In this document: piece after piece, positions 1-7,344 of the stretch
Position numbering within the stretch: the stretch's first letter is position 1
How the letters are laid out: each line of letters begins with the position of its first letter
Assembly (NCBI GenBank): GCA_003695725.1
Contig: RFHX01000005.1
Location: forward strand, 1 to 14,474
Reading direction: 5' to 3'
DNA from: J061 sp003695725 [NCBI: Candidatus Schekmanbacteria bacterium]
GTDB lineage: Bacteria > Schekmanbacteria > GWA2-38-11
DNA length: 14,474 nt
Made by a program: the position numbers and the translations under genes
The notes under the pieces: model-generated
Told to the model about the DNA's origin: nothing
Databases searched by the model: none
The model's input: only the letters and a program-made list of their open reading frames with translations

Positions 1-135
1 CTTAATTTTCACGTGTCATTTTTGACAAAAGTCAATAAAATCAATAACTTAACCTCTTTTCTCAAAATCCTCAATCGATCCATGCATTTTTGACTTAACT
101 ATCTGTTTTTCTTAAACTTTCTTTATCAAAGACAT
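1..135. other. AT-rich non-coding tail beyond cas2, possible CRISPR leader side
   Basis: No credible coding frame is seen here. The stretch is strongly AT-rich and lies directly downstream of cas2, where leaders and arrays often sit. It contains a 10-base direct repeat, CATTTTTGAC, at 17-26 and 85-94. It also has a short perfect inverted repeat, TGTCA-TTTT-TGACA, at 14-27. No CRISPR repeat unit is present, so the leader assignment is inference from position only. The inverted repeat could equally end the cas transcript weakly. Confidence 0.3.
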
Positions 136-411
136 TTACCAGATGATAATCTCCTCATCTTCAATAACAATTCCTTCACCGGAAACAACTATATTTTCCT
201 TACATTTTTTACACAAAAAATAATATCGCACGGAGTCACTTTCATAGTCAATTATTTTTTCTACCTTCTTCTTTAATTTATCAAAATTTTTTTCATCAAT
301 TGAACATTCAAAAACAGATTTTTGTACCCTCTTTCCATAATCAAGAAGAACCTTTGCTAATTTAATTCTTCTTCTATCATTAACAATATCATATGAAATT
401 ACAACATGCAT
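136..411 (-). CDS. cas2: CRISPR-associated endoribonuclease/integration subunit Cas2
   Basis: Cas2, 91 residues, the usual length for the family. Cas2 is the dimeric core that bridges two Cas1 dimers in the spacer-integration complex; some members also show metal-dependent nuclease activity. The N-terminus reads HVVISYDIVNDRRR, the ferredoxin-like first strand with the conserved Asp at residue 8. It is followed by an RVQKSVFEC segment, the typical second-strand signature. The rest is Lys/Glu-rich and ends in a short acidic tail with IIIW. The ATG start lies one base past the cas1 stop codon, so translation is probably coupled to cas1; no strong Shine-Dalgarno is seen. It is the last gene of a leftward capp-cas1-cas2 operon. 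The family call is secure; whether nuclease activity persists cannot be read from sequence. Confidence 0.93.
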   Translation of the reverse strand: MHVVISYDIVNDRRRIKLAKVLLDYGKRVQKSVFECSIDEKNFDKLKKKVEKIIDYESDSVRYYFLCKKCKENIVVSGEGIVIEDEEIIIW

Positions 412-412
412 T

Positions 413-1471
413 TTATCTTATCAGAAATGGCTCATACAATATATCTTTTTCCATAAAACTATTTGCCAGAAGGCGTGCCTGCGCAAGACAGATATCCTTA
501 TATGTCATCCTGCTGCCAAGTCTGGGATAAAACACCTTATTATTCATCTGCTTTTCATAATAGATCAAAAACTTCTTTATACCTTCATAGGTCATCAACA
601 CAGGATAGTCTTCTTTTGTCAGATTTTCAGATTCATCTTTATTATCTTCGTATATTTCATCCATATCTCTTCTTACATAAAAATTTTTTAGTGTAATTAT
701 TTTTTTGTTCAAAAGTTTTAATACCAATGAATCTATCAAAACAGGTCTAAATTCTTCCATTATATCAAGTGTGAGCGAAGGTCTTCCATACTCAACTGAA
801 TGGAGAGAACCCAAATAGGGGTCTAATCCAACACAATTTATTATTCCCTCAATAGTATTAGCAAGAAGTGTGTATCCAAAACTTAACATTGCGTTTACCG
901 GATCTCGTGGAGGTCTTCTGTTTCTTCCTTCAAAAACGATACCTTCCTGTTTAATCAAATTACCAAAAACCTGAAAATAATACTTACTTCCAATTCCCTC
1001 TAATCCTCTCAAATAATCAAAGTCGCTTGAATGTTTAATTTTATCCATTATGCCTCTTATTTTGTGTATCATAGATTGAATATCATCAATCTTGAGGATC
1101 TGATTCTGCCTTCTCAAAAATGTGCGATAATTTTTCAGCTTTCCATAAACATAACGGGTGGCAAGTTGAAGGGCAAATTCCCTATCTTGTAAGCAATTAA
1201 ATTGAGCAATTCTAAGTTCTATGTTTTTGCCAAGCTCTGGAACAAGGCGTCCTCGATATCTGCCTGTTCCTGTCAGGAACACGGTATCTATACCATTTTT
1301 TAATAAAAAAGCTATTGCCTGAGGGGTAATTGCAATATTGCCAAAGAGGACCACCTGATCAACTTTAAAGGACGGAACTGACAACAGAATGTTTTTTCCC
1401 TTCTTAAGAACAAGTTTATTACTTTGTTTGCTTAAAATAGTACCCTGTTCAATTAAATATAAAATAGACAT
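413..1471 (-). CDS. cas1: CRISPR-associated integrase Cas1
   Basis: Cas1, the metal-dependent integrase that inserts new spacers into the CRISPR array with Cas2. From the ATG chosen here the protein has 352 residues, normal for a full-length Cas1. The N-terminal beta domain is followed by the helical catalytic domain. Catalytic positions visible are Glu158 (in LRGLEGIGS), His224 (in GSLHSVEYGRPSL) and the acidic pair Asp236/Glu239 in the LDIMEEFRP signature. There is no reverse transcriptase or Cas4 fusion. An in-frame TTG lies two codons upstream, but an AAGG-like site 7 bases before ATG favours the ATG. It follows the primase-polymerase gene by 17 bases and precedes cas2 by one base, a tight operon. 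The family is certain. The CRISPR subtype is not, because no effector gene is in the window. Confidence 0.94.
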   Translation of the reverse strand: MSILYLIEQGTILSKQSNKLVLKKGKNILLSVPSFKVDQVVLFGNIAITPQAIAFLLKNGIDTVFLTGTGRYRGRLVPELGKNIELRIAQFNCLQDREFALQLATRYVYGKLKNYRTFLRRQNQILKIDDIQSMIHKIRGIMDKIKHSSDFDYLRGLEGIGSKYYFQVFGNLIKQEGIVFEGRNRRPPRDPVNAMLSFGYTLLANTIEGIINCVGLDPYLGSLHSVEYGRPSLTLDIMEEFRPVLIDSLVLKLLNKKIITLKNFYVRRDMDEIYEDNKDESENLTKEDYPVLMTYEGIKKFLIYYEKQMNNKVFYPRLGSRMTYKDICLAQARLLANSFMEKDILYEPFLIR

Positions 1472-1488
1472 AGACAACCTTACATCTG

Positions 1489-3381
1489 TTACATTTTAAG
1501 AATGAAATTAATTTTTCCATCTTCCTCGATTACCTTGATTAGTTCTCCATATGATGTATTGAGTGAATCGACTCCTGCATTTGAAAAAAATTCTTCCAGT
1601 TTTTTTTGATAACTCATCATAAGTTTTTCTTGGTCCTGAAGGTTCTTCTTAATCTTCAAATATTCAGAAACTATAATCTCAAAAGTAATGGCACTGGTTA
1701 ATCCGGCTGTCTTCTGCTTGAGAGATTCGAGATGAAGAACTGGTGTAGGATACATATTCAACAAGGGCTCAAAGGTGCAGTTGCAGTCAACAGAAGAAGT
1801 AATATCCGGCACTCTTGTCCTGATTTTCGGACAACTAATTGGATTGCCTCGTAATCTGCTTTTTAGATATGAAGAAGAGTCCGCATTAACACATTTTTGT
1901 AGGATAGCATTTACAGCAAGAGGGCCATTTTTTAGATGACCCACCGAATGGGAAAGAACAATTATTTCATCATTAGAAAGTTGCGAAGTTTGATTGGCTT
2001 TTTCATATATCTTCTGGATAACCGGACATTTGAGAGCTATGTATTGGAACTCTTCATCATTATCTATATTATATTCTTCAACATAAATTGCTCCTTTTAA
2101 TGAATCTTTTTCAGAAATGGAGATTTCTTCGACTCCTGCCTCTTCTTCACTCTCAACAATCTTTTTATTTGTAGGATGGTAAAGAGGGTAGATATTCTTT
2201 TTTTCTTCAATATATGAATAAATAGATGATTTTGTTGCTGATTCAATCCCAAACAAAAAGGCAAATTGGTCCTTATATGGATTTCCTTCCCCATCTACAA
2301 AAAGTCCTCTCTCCATAGTTTTTCGGTGAATTCCAAAGGGTAATTTGATGAGATTGCCAAGACTTCCTTCTTTGACAAACTTTTGCTTTGGAAATATCTC
2401 AATTGAAAGGAAATCATCTGCTTTAATTGATGAGACGATTCGGCGTGCAAAATCTCTCGCAATACTCGCTCGCAAAGGTGATTTCAAAAATATCCAACAA
2501 TGATAGCCTTTATAACCGCTATCTTCTATATAGGAAAAGACATCGGAAGTGGCACATTCATTTACAATTGATTTTGCAGTTTTTAAAGCTACCTTTTTTG
2601 CTGATTTCCATTGTTGTCTGTCTGTTATGAATTTTGGAATAAATCGACTTGATATATCAATATCAAAGGCAATAAAATTTACTGTATTGTCGAGACGAAC
2701 AGGATATATACCTACGGTAAAATTTCCCAATATGTGGTTTTTTGCCACCTTAAAAGTGAAAGGCTCTCTCACAACTGAATAGCCAGTGTCGCCCGTTTGA
2801 CTTGCCCACTGTCGCGCATATACGCCTTCTCTTCCTGAAAAAAGCTCAACAAAGCGTAAAAGTTGTTCATCTGTGGGAAGAGGAAAATGATAGTCATCTT
2901 CTGTTTCAATAGAATCTTCTGAATCTATTCTTTCCTTTGCCAATGCTTCAGCAATATGTTTATACTTCTCATCAGAAGTTGTTTCGAATGCCTTCTCATA
3001 GTGAATTCTTGCTTCTTCATATTGATTTGTTTCCTCAAGCACTTCACCTTTGAGATCTAATAATTCTTTACTTGATGGGGAAAATTTAAGTGCTTTATTC
3101 AAACATTTTAGTGCTTTTTCAAACTCCCCGCTATCGACCAACGCTTCTGAAACTTTTAAGACAACTTCTTCATTTTTAGGATTGTCTCTTAATGCAAGGT
3201 TATATTCTTTAAACATCATCTCACTCAACCCAAGTTCTTCATAAATCCTTGCAAGAGATAGATGAAAGTCACTGTCAAATATTTCTTGTGAAGGAAATTC
3301 TTTTGCAAGAGCTCTGATTTCATCAGTAAGGTTTTCCTTTGCAAGGGACCTGATTTTTTGTTCGAAAGAATTTTTATCCAT
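1489..3381 (-). CDS. TPR-fused CRISPR-associated primase-polymerase (CAPP-like, AEP superfamily)
   Basis: Large protein (630 residues) heading the adaptation operon. Seen in order: about three TPR-like helical repeats at residues 39-137; an archaeo-eukaryotic primase catalytic domain at about 170-380; a cysteine-bearing helical domain at about 445-537; a coiled-coil-like helix at about 565-600; and a short C-terminal beta segment. Primase motifs are intact: motif I FDIDIS (Asp240, Asp242), motif II SGYKGYHCW (His294), IEIFPKQ (Glu328) and GNLIKLPFG. The cysteines at 452, 497, 517 and 533/535 are spaced like the Fe-S ligands of PriL. Known CRISPR-associated primase-polymerases of this superfamily make primers and extend DNA, and are linked to adaptation. 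Here the gene abuts cas1, so supplying or completing prespacer DNA is the likely role (inference). ATG start with GGAG 7 bases upstream. A relationship to TOTE-type primases is the main alternative label. Confidence 0.85.
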   Translation of the reverse strand: MDKNSFEQKIRSLAKENLTDEIRALAKEFPSQEIFDSDFHLSLARIYEELGLSEMMFKEYNLALRDNPKNEEVVLKVSEALVDSGEFEKALKCLNKALKFSPSSKELLDLKGEVLEETNQYEEARIHYEKAFETTSDEKYKHIAEALAKERIDSEDSIETEDDYHFPLPTDEQLLRFVELFSGREGVYARQWASQTGDTGYSVVREPFTFKVAKNHILGNFTVGIYPVRLDNTVNFIAFDIDISSRFIPKFITDRQQWKSAKKVALKTAKSIVNECATSDVFSYIEDSGYKGYHCWIFLKSPLRASIARDFARRIVSSIKADDFLSIEIFPKQKFVKEGSLGNLIKLPFGIHRKTMERGLFVDGEGNPYKDQFAFLFGIESATKSSIYSYIEEKKNIYPLYHPTNKKIVESEEEAGVEEISISEKDSLKGAIYVEEYNIDNDEEFQYIALKCPVIQKIYEKANQTSQLSNDEIIVLSHSVGHLKNGPLAVNAILQKCVNADSSSYLKSRLRGNPISCPKIRTRVPDITSSVDCNCTFEPLLNMYPTPVLHLESLKQKTAGLTSAITFEIIVSEYLKIKKNLQDQEKLMMSYQKKLEEFFSNAGVDSLNTSYGELIKVIEEDGKINFILKM

Positions 3382-3419
3382 AACTCTACTCCATATAAAA
3401 AGAATTGAAGTAAATAATC

Positions 3420-3489
3420 TTTCTGAAATATTTTAGATTTAAGAATTGTTTGATGGTATAAAAGAAATATTTCAGAAATATTTTCTTTT
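3420..3489. repeat. Paired 15-base AT-rich repeats upstream of the adaptation operon
   Basis: TTTCTGAAATATTTT at 3420-3434 recurs as TTTCAGAAATATTTT at 3470-3484, differing at one base, with the copies 50 bases apart. The second copy is overlapped by the perfect 10-base palindrome GAAATATTTC at 3464-3473. The block 3460-3489 is nearly self-complementary overall. Lying 40-110 bases before the primase-polymerase start, these could be regulator binding sites. A hairpin in the leader RNA is the other reading. AT-richness makes a chance match possible. Confidence 0.4.
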
Positions 3490-3632
3490 TAGTTATATGA
3501 TTTGCACAAATTATCTATTTGGTCTGCTAACAGTTAGGTTAAAGTAGAAAGGCAAATTCCAATGCTGATTTTTCTTCTGAAACCGATTTGCCAAAGGATG
3601 GGAACAATTTTCGAGAGAGATTGTGTGCCGCT

Positions 3633-4622
3633 TCAATTATAGCCAGTTGTCGAAGCCTTTCCTATCTGTATGACTTCACTAAACTTTATCTTGCCCATAA
3701 TAAGAGAAAAAATTCCCTGTCCCAATGTTGCAAAAAATTGCACACTATGAAGAATGATTGAAAAGGCAAGTGCCTCAGATTTTTCGATTCCATACAACGA
3801 AAGGGCAATGATGCAGAAATATTGAAAATTCCCAATAAACCCCGGCGCTGACGGAATCATAATGCCGATGCTGATTATAATAAAAGCTGTCAATGCAGCA
3901 GTTAGAGGCAGTTTCAAATCAAAGGCAAAAAACAACAAATAGGTGTTAAAGACAGGAATTACCCAAAAAAAGAGTGAAATTACACTTGCCAATACTACTG
4001 CCCTCTTATCAGGCATTATATCAAATCCCTTTTTGAAGGAATCAAAGAGGTTAAGGATTTTTTCCTGAAAGGGGGCTAACAATTTGTTTGAAGTCATCTT
4101 TGCGAGAAATGTTCTGCCTTTCCATAGGATAATTATGAAGACCCCTATCAAAACAACTATTCCAACTAACGCATCTTTGCCAGATTCGATTACATTTTGG
4201 GGCAAAGGGGCATAAATTATGGCAAAAACAATAAAGATGAAAAGGGTGCCGGCATCAAGAATCCTCTCTACGACAGTAGTGGCAAGAGATGTGGAAATTG
4301 GCAGTTTCTCCTGTTTAGCCATCAGATAAGGCCGAAGAAGATCACCTAATCGAAAAGGAAGAATATTTATTCCCATAAATCCGATGCAGTGAACATAATA
4401 AACCATAGCAAGACGAATTCTTTTTATAGGATTTAAAATCAACTTCCATCTTAGAGATTTGAAAAGCTGAAGAATTACACTCAATGCAAACATAGGAATG
4501 AGATAGTAATAATTGCACGACTGAAGGGCTGATTTCAATTCAGAATAAGCAACACGGCTTATTGCAAGATAGATGAAAAAAGCGCTTATCAAAATTCCTA
4601 TGATGAATCCTTTTTTCTTCAC
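3633..4622 (-). CDS. LPG-synthase-TM (UPF0104/flippase-like) integral membrane protein
   Basis: Polytopic membrane protein of 329 residues resembling the transmembrane domain of lysylphosphatidylglycerol synthases (UPF0104-type). The N-terminus (KKKGFIIGILISAFFIYLAI) is a classic first membrane helix after a basic start. About seven to eight hydrophobic helices follow. Typical marks are SLRWKLIL near residue 55, INILPFRLGDLLRPYL near 90-105, TTVVERILDAG near 120-130 and the IPSAPGFIGNFQY segment near 255-267. Members lacking the soluble MprF domain are often linked to lipid or polyprenyl-linked glycan handling; no substrate can be assigned here. The start is GTG at 4620-4622 with a GAGG-type site 8 bases before it. 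It follows the SDR gene by 3 bases and is surely co-transcribed. A 40-codon open frame overlaps its 3' end (see findings). Confidence 0.85.
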   Translation of the reverse strand: MKKKGFIIGILISAFFIYLAISRVAYSELKSALQSCNYYYLIPMFALSVILQLFKSLRWKLILNPIKRIRLAMVYYVHCIGFMGINILPFRLGDLLRPYLMAKQEKLPISTSLATTVVERILDAGTLFIFIVFAIIYAPLPQNVIESGKDALVGIVVLIGVFIIILWKGRTFLAKMTSNKLLAPFQEKILNLFDSFKKGFDIMPDKRAVVLASVISLFFWVIPVFNTYLLFFAFDLKLPLTAALTAFIIISIGIMIPSAPGFIGNFQYFCIIALSLYGIEKSEALAFSIILHSVQFFATLGQGIFSLIMGKIKFSEVIQIGKASTTGYN

Positions 4623-4626
4623 ACTA

Positions 4627-5517
4627 TTACGCCTCGCCCAAAATTTTTTTTATTCCATTCATATAGCTATGCCTTTCAATCGGATAGTATTTCAAGAAAT
4701 CTTCGCTTTTTACTTCTTCTTCATCCATCATACTGAGCTGGTCAGAAGATATTGGGTAGAAAGAAAATCTTTCGAGAGCCCTTGTAACAAGCCGCAAAGG
4801 AATACGCGGAAGATAGAAAAAATGCGGGGTTTTGCCGCTAATCTTCGCAATTGTTTCTATCATCTCTTTGTAAGTCATCTCCTGAGGACCTTCGAGGTCG
4901 AGAGTGCGTGATATGGTATTGTCTTCCTTAATGATGGTGTGTATTGCTTCAAGAAGGTCTTCAACAAAAAGGGGTTTAATTTTTTTATGGCGGTTAGCAA
5001 TGAGAGGGACAATTGAGGAATTTGCCAATTTGATAAAGTGTGCTGTTGAATTGTCTCCTTTCCCATATATCAACGGGGTTCTCAGAATCAAATAGTCAAA
5101 GGGAAAATTTTTGATAAGCTCTTCACATATTGATTTACTCCTTAAAAATTTTATCTTTGAATAAGGTGAAGCGCCTAATGCGCTCAAAAAGATAAATTTT
5201 CGGGCTGAAATTTTTTCCGCTATGATCAGAGCATGTTTTGTTGACAAGAAATTCGAAGTTTCAAAATCTATTTTCTTTCTCTTAAATTCTCTGAAAATTC
5301 CTGCAAGATGAACAACTACATCTGCTTGTGGATAAGAAATAGAAAGTGACTCTGGAGAGGAAATATCTGTGGGAATAATTTCAATACCTTTTATGTGAGC
5401 AATCTTATAAATGGATTCCCTTCTTGCCAAAGCAAATACATCAAAGCCCTTCTGCTTTAAAAATTTGCACAAAGCCGTACCAACAAATCCTGTTGAACCG
5501 GTAATCAGCACATTCAC
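4627..5517 (-). CDS. NAD(P)-binding SDR-family protein (NDUFA9-like atypical epimerase/dehydratase)
   Basis: Rossmann-fold nucleotide-sugar or lipid-modifying type protein of 296 residues from the start chosen here. The N-terminal VNVLITGSTGFVG carries the TGxxGxxG dinucleotide motif at residues 6-13, followed by an ALARR segment that suits NADP. Further on are VVHLAGI and the FLSALGASPYS...FLRSKS...EEL pattern typical of the atypical SDR branch that includes NDUFA9-like proteins. The catalytic-type YxxxK is altered: Phe124 sits at the Tyr position with Lys128 retained, so it may bind rather than turn over its ligand. The frame stays open 36 codons further upstream, but GTG at 5515-5517 is preferred because GAGGGAGG lies 10 bases before it and the Rossmann strand begins immediately. 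It is operonic with the downstream membrane protein. The substrate is unknown. Confidence 0.82.
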   Translation of the reverse strand: MNVLITGSTGFVGTALCKFLKQKGFDVFALARRESIYKIAHIKGIEIIPTDISSPESLSISYPQADVVVHLAGIFREFKRKKIDFETSNFLSTKHALIIAEKISARKFIFLSALGASPYSKIKFLRSKSICEELIKNFPFDYLILRTPLIYGKGDNSTAHFIKLANSSIVPLIANRHKKIKPLFVEDLLEAIHTIIKEDNTISRTLDLEGPQEMTYKEMIETIAKISGKTPHFFYLPRIPLRLVTRALERFSFYPISSDQLSMMDEEEVKSEDFLKYYPIERHSYMNGIKKILGEA

Positions 5518-5527
5518 TTTCTCGACG

Positions 5528-5535
5528 CCTCCCTC
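5528..5535 (-). promoter_or_regulatory. Shine-Dalgarno deciding the SDR gene start
   Basis: Read leftward this is GAGGGAGG, a near-perfect anti-16S match, 10 bases before the GTG at 5515-5517. It supports that start over the longer open frame, whose extra 36 residues do not look like part of the Rossmann fold. Confidence 0.75.
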
Positions 5536-5745
5536 GAAATAGGAAAAAAGAGAATTTATCGTTTTTTTAGAATAAATCAGAATCAAATTGTGAGCAAGTG
5601 CTTGTTGTCGATATTTGCAATACACAAAAGCTTTGTATCCCTTTATTTTTTCATCTTTTTAAGTTAGAAGATTTGAGCAAAAAATTGAGCTATTTGAAAA
5701 AAGCCGCTTTGAAGAAATGATTCACATCAATAAAAAGAAACTATA

Positions 5746-7086
5746 ATGATCGATGCCACAAAAGGAAGTCTGAGTCGCGCACTCTTGAAACTTGCCATTC
5801 CCTTCATTATGGCAATGCTTCTCGAAACGGTAATGCAACTGACGGATATGTTTTTCGTAAGCCGCCTTGGTTCTGCATCAATAGCTGCTGTTTCTTTTTG
5901 CGGAATTATTCTTTTGCTTCTTTCCACTATAGTCGAAGGCATATCTGCATCTGCACTTGCTATCGTTGCCCGACGAGTAGGTGAGGCAGACAAAGAAGGG
6001 GCAAATATTGCAGCTTCAAATACGATGTTCATCTGTCTCCTGCTTTCCATTATTACCGGCATTGGAGGATATTACATTGCAGGACCTACCTTAAAGATAT
6101 TAGGTGCGCCTGAAGATGTCTATAATCTTGGAATCGGATATATTCAATATTCATTTCTCGGAATTTATTCAATGTTCTTCCTTTTCATTGTGCAGGCAAT
6201 TATGAGGGGTGCTGGCGAACCAATATATCCAATGCTCATACTATCGGGTTCAGCCTTTATGAACATCATTTTCGATCCTCTTTTCATTTTTGGATTGGGT
6301 CCTTTCCCCAAGCTTGGAGTAACAGGCGCGGCAATTGCAACAGTTACGGCAAGGACTATTGCATCTACCATAGGTATTTATCTGCTCTTTTCAGGAAAAA
6401 CTTTCATAAAACTTACTTTGAAAAAGATGAAGATCGACTTGAATATAATTGCCACGATATTTAGAATTGCATTCCCTGCAATGGGGCGAATGAGTCTAAA
6501 CTCTATTACGCGCGTAATTTTAATGAAAATTGTTGCCCTTTTCGGAACTTCCGCAATTGCGGCTTACGGCATTGGTCTGCGCCTCGATATGGTTGCGTTT
6601 CTACCGGGACTTGGATTTGCAGCAGCAACTTCTACGATTGTAGGGCAAAATCTTGGCGCAAAAAAAATAGATCGAGCAGAACGAAGCACAATAATAGCTT
6701 TGCTGTGCAATATTGCCGTCGTTGGAACAATTGCTGTTCTCTTCCTGCTCTTTTCGGAAAACATTATATCAGTCTTTGACAAATCGGCAGAGGTGATGAG
6801 AATTGGCACTATGTATATATACATTGTGGTGCCGTCGTATTTCTTTATGGCTGGACGGTTGGTGTATAATGGTTCACTACGAGGCGCGGGAGATACTTAT
6901 TCCACTATGGTGGCTTCATTCATTTCAATGGTTTTGATGCAGATTCCTCTTGCATATCTATTAGCCAAATACACATCTCTCGATGTTTACGGTGTTTTCA
7001 TATCAGTGGCAGCCGTCAACTTCTTTGAAACATTGATGCTTTACTACTGGTTCAAGAAGGGAAAGTGGAAATACAAAAAAGTTTAG
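5746..7086 (+). CDS. MATE-family multidrug/cation antiporter
   Basis: MATE transporter of 446 residues, the standard length, with twelve predicted membrane helices in two homologous halves. Helix 1 contains the family signature ETVMQLTDMFFVSRLG, whose Asp is the conserved cation-coupling residue of the first helix. Other hallmarks are IMRGAGEPIYPM (about 155-166), an FPKLGVTGAAIATV segment near residue 190, and SLRGAGDTYSTM in the second half. MATE proteins export amphipathic or cationic compounds, or in some branches metabolites, using sodium or proton gradients; the substrate here cannot be read. ATG start; no clear Shine-Dalgarno (only AAGAAA) precedes it. It diverges from the SDR gene and ends 9 bases before the stop of a convergent small gene, leaving no room for a terminator between them. 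Confidence 0.92.
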   Translation: MIDATKGSLSRALLKLAIPFIMAMLLETVMQLTDMFFVSRLGSASIAAVSFCGIILLLLSTIVEGISASALAIVARRVGEADKEGANIAASNTMFICLLLSIITGIGGYYIAGPTLKILGAPEDVYNLGIGYIQYSFLGIYSMFFLFIVQAIMRGAGEPIYPMLILSGSAFMNIIFDPLFIFGLGPFPKLGVTGAAIATVTARTIASTIGIYLLFSGKTFIKLTLKKMKIDLNIIATIFRIAFPAMGRMSLNSITRVILMKIVALFGTSAIAAYGIGLRLDMVAFLPGLGFAAATSTIVGQNLGAKKIDRAERSTIIALLCNIAVVGTIAVLFLLFSENIISVFDKSAEVMRIGTMYIYIVVPSYFFMAGRLVYNGSLRGAGDTYSTMVASFISMVLMQIPLAYLLAKYTSLDVYGVFISVAAVNFFETLMLYYWFKKGKWKYKKV

Positions 7087-7095
7087 CATTTTGAC

Positions 7096-7344
7096 TTACT
7101 GATTCTGTTTCATTTCTCTATCGATGTGGTCCCAATAGCGCATAAAAAGACACATAAATCGAGGATGAGTAATAAGATTCGTCTTTGAATGCCTTCTTAT
7201 TTTTTCAACCACTGAGTCTTCTTTATGGTTGCCCAATATTTTATCTGTAATATCTTCTTTCAGTTGCTGAATTCCATATTCTCCTTCTGTCAATTCTTCA
7301 AGAAGATGGGTAAGCTCAATTTCAGTTTCTTCCATAGTAGCCAT
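7096..7344 (-). CDS. Small acidic protein of unknown function
   Basis: An 82-residue protein that I do not recognise. It is probably a real gene because GGAG sits 7 bases before the ATG and the composition is protein-like. The N-terminal half is Glu-rich and predicted helical (EETEIELTHLLEELTEGEYG). The C-terminal half is more basic with aromatic residues (KTNLITHPRFMCLFMRYWDH). There is no signal peptide, membrane helix or metal-binding motif, apart from a single Cys and a few His. It is leftward like the flavin-protein genes further right but separated from them by a 314-base spacer. It converges with the MATE gene over 9 bases. Possibly a small regulatory or adaptor protein; no function is claimed. 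Confidence 0.65.
   Translation of the reverse strand: MATMEETEIELTHLLEELTEGEYGIQQLKEDITDKILGNHKEDSVVEKIRRHSKTNLITHPRFMCLFMRYWDHIDREMKQNQ

Noticed and set aside
1-135. CRISPR array at the left edge
   Set aside because: Only a 10-base word is repeated, twice. There is no 25-40 base repeat unit or regular spacer pattern.
463-696. Rightward 77-residue frame inside cas1
   Set aside because: Antisense to a conserved Cas1 coding region, low-complexity and with no ribosome site.
2427-2782. Rightward frames inside the primase-polymerase gene
   Set aside because: Antisense shadows of the conserved AEP domain, with no family resemblance.
4573-4911. Rightward 112-residue frame across the SDR/LPG-TM junction
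   Set aside because: It is Phe/His/Arg-rich antisense of two well-supported genes, with no homology-like motifs.
5518-5625. N-terminal extension of the SDR protein by 36 residues
   Set aside because: A strong Shine-Dalgarno before GTG 5517 and the immediate Rossmann start favour the shorter protein.
5742-5747. Perfect TATAAT just before the MATE gene
   Set aside because: It overlaps the ATG itself and has no -35 partner, so it would start transcripts inside the gene.
5727-6062. Leftward 111-residue frame over the MATE start
   Set aside because: Antisense shadow of the first MATE helices.
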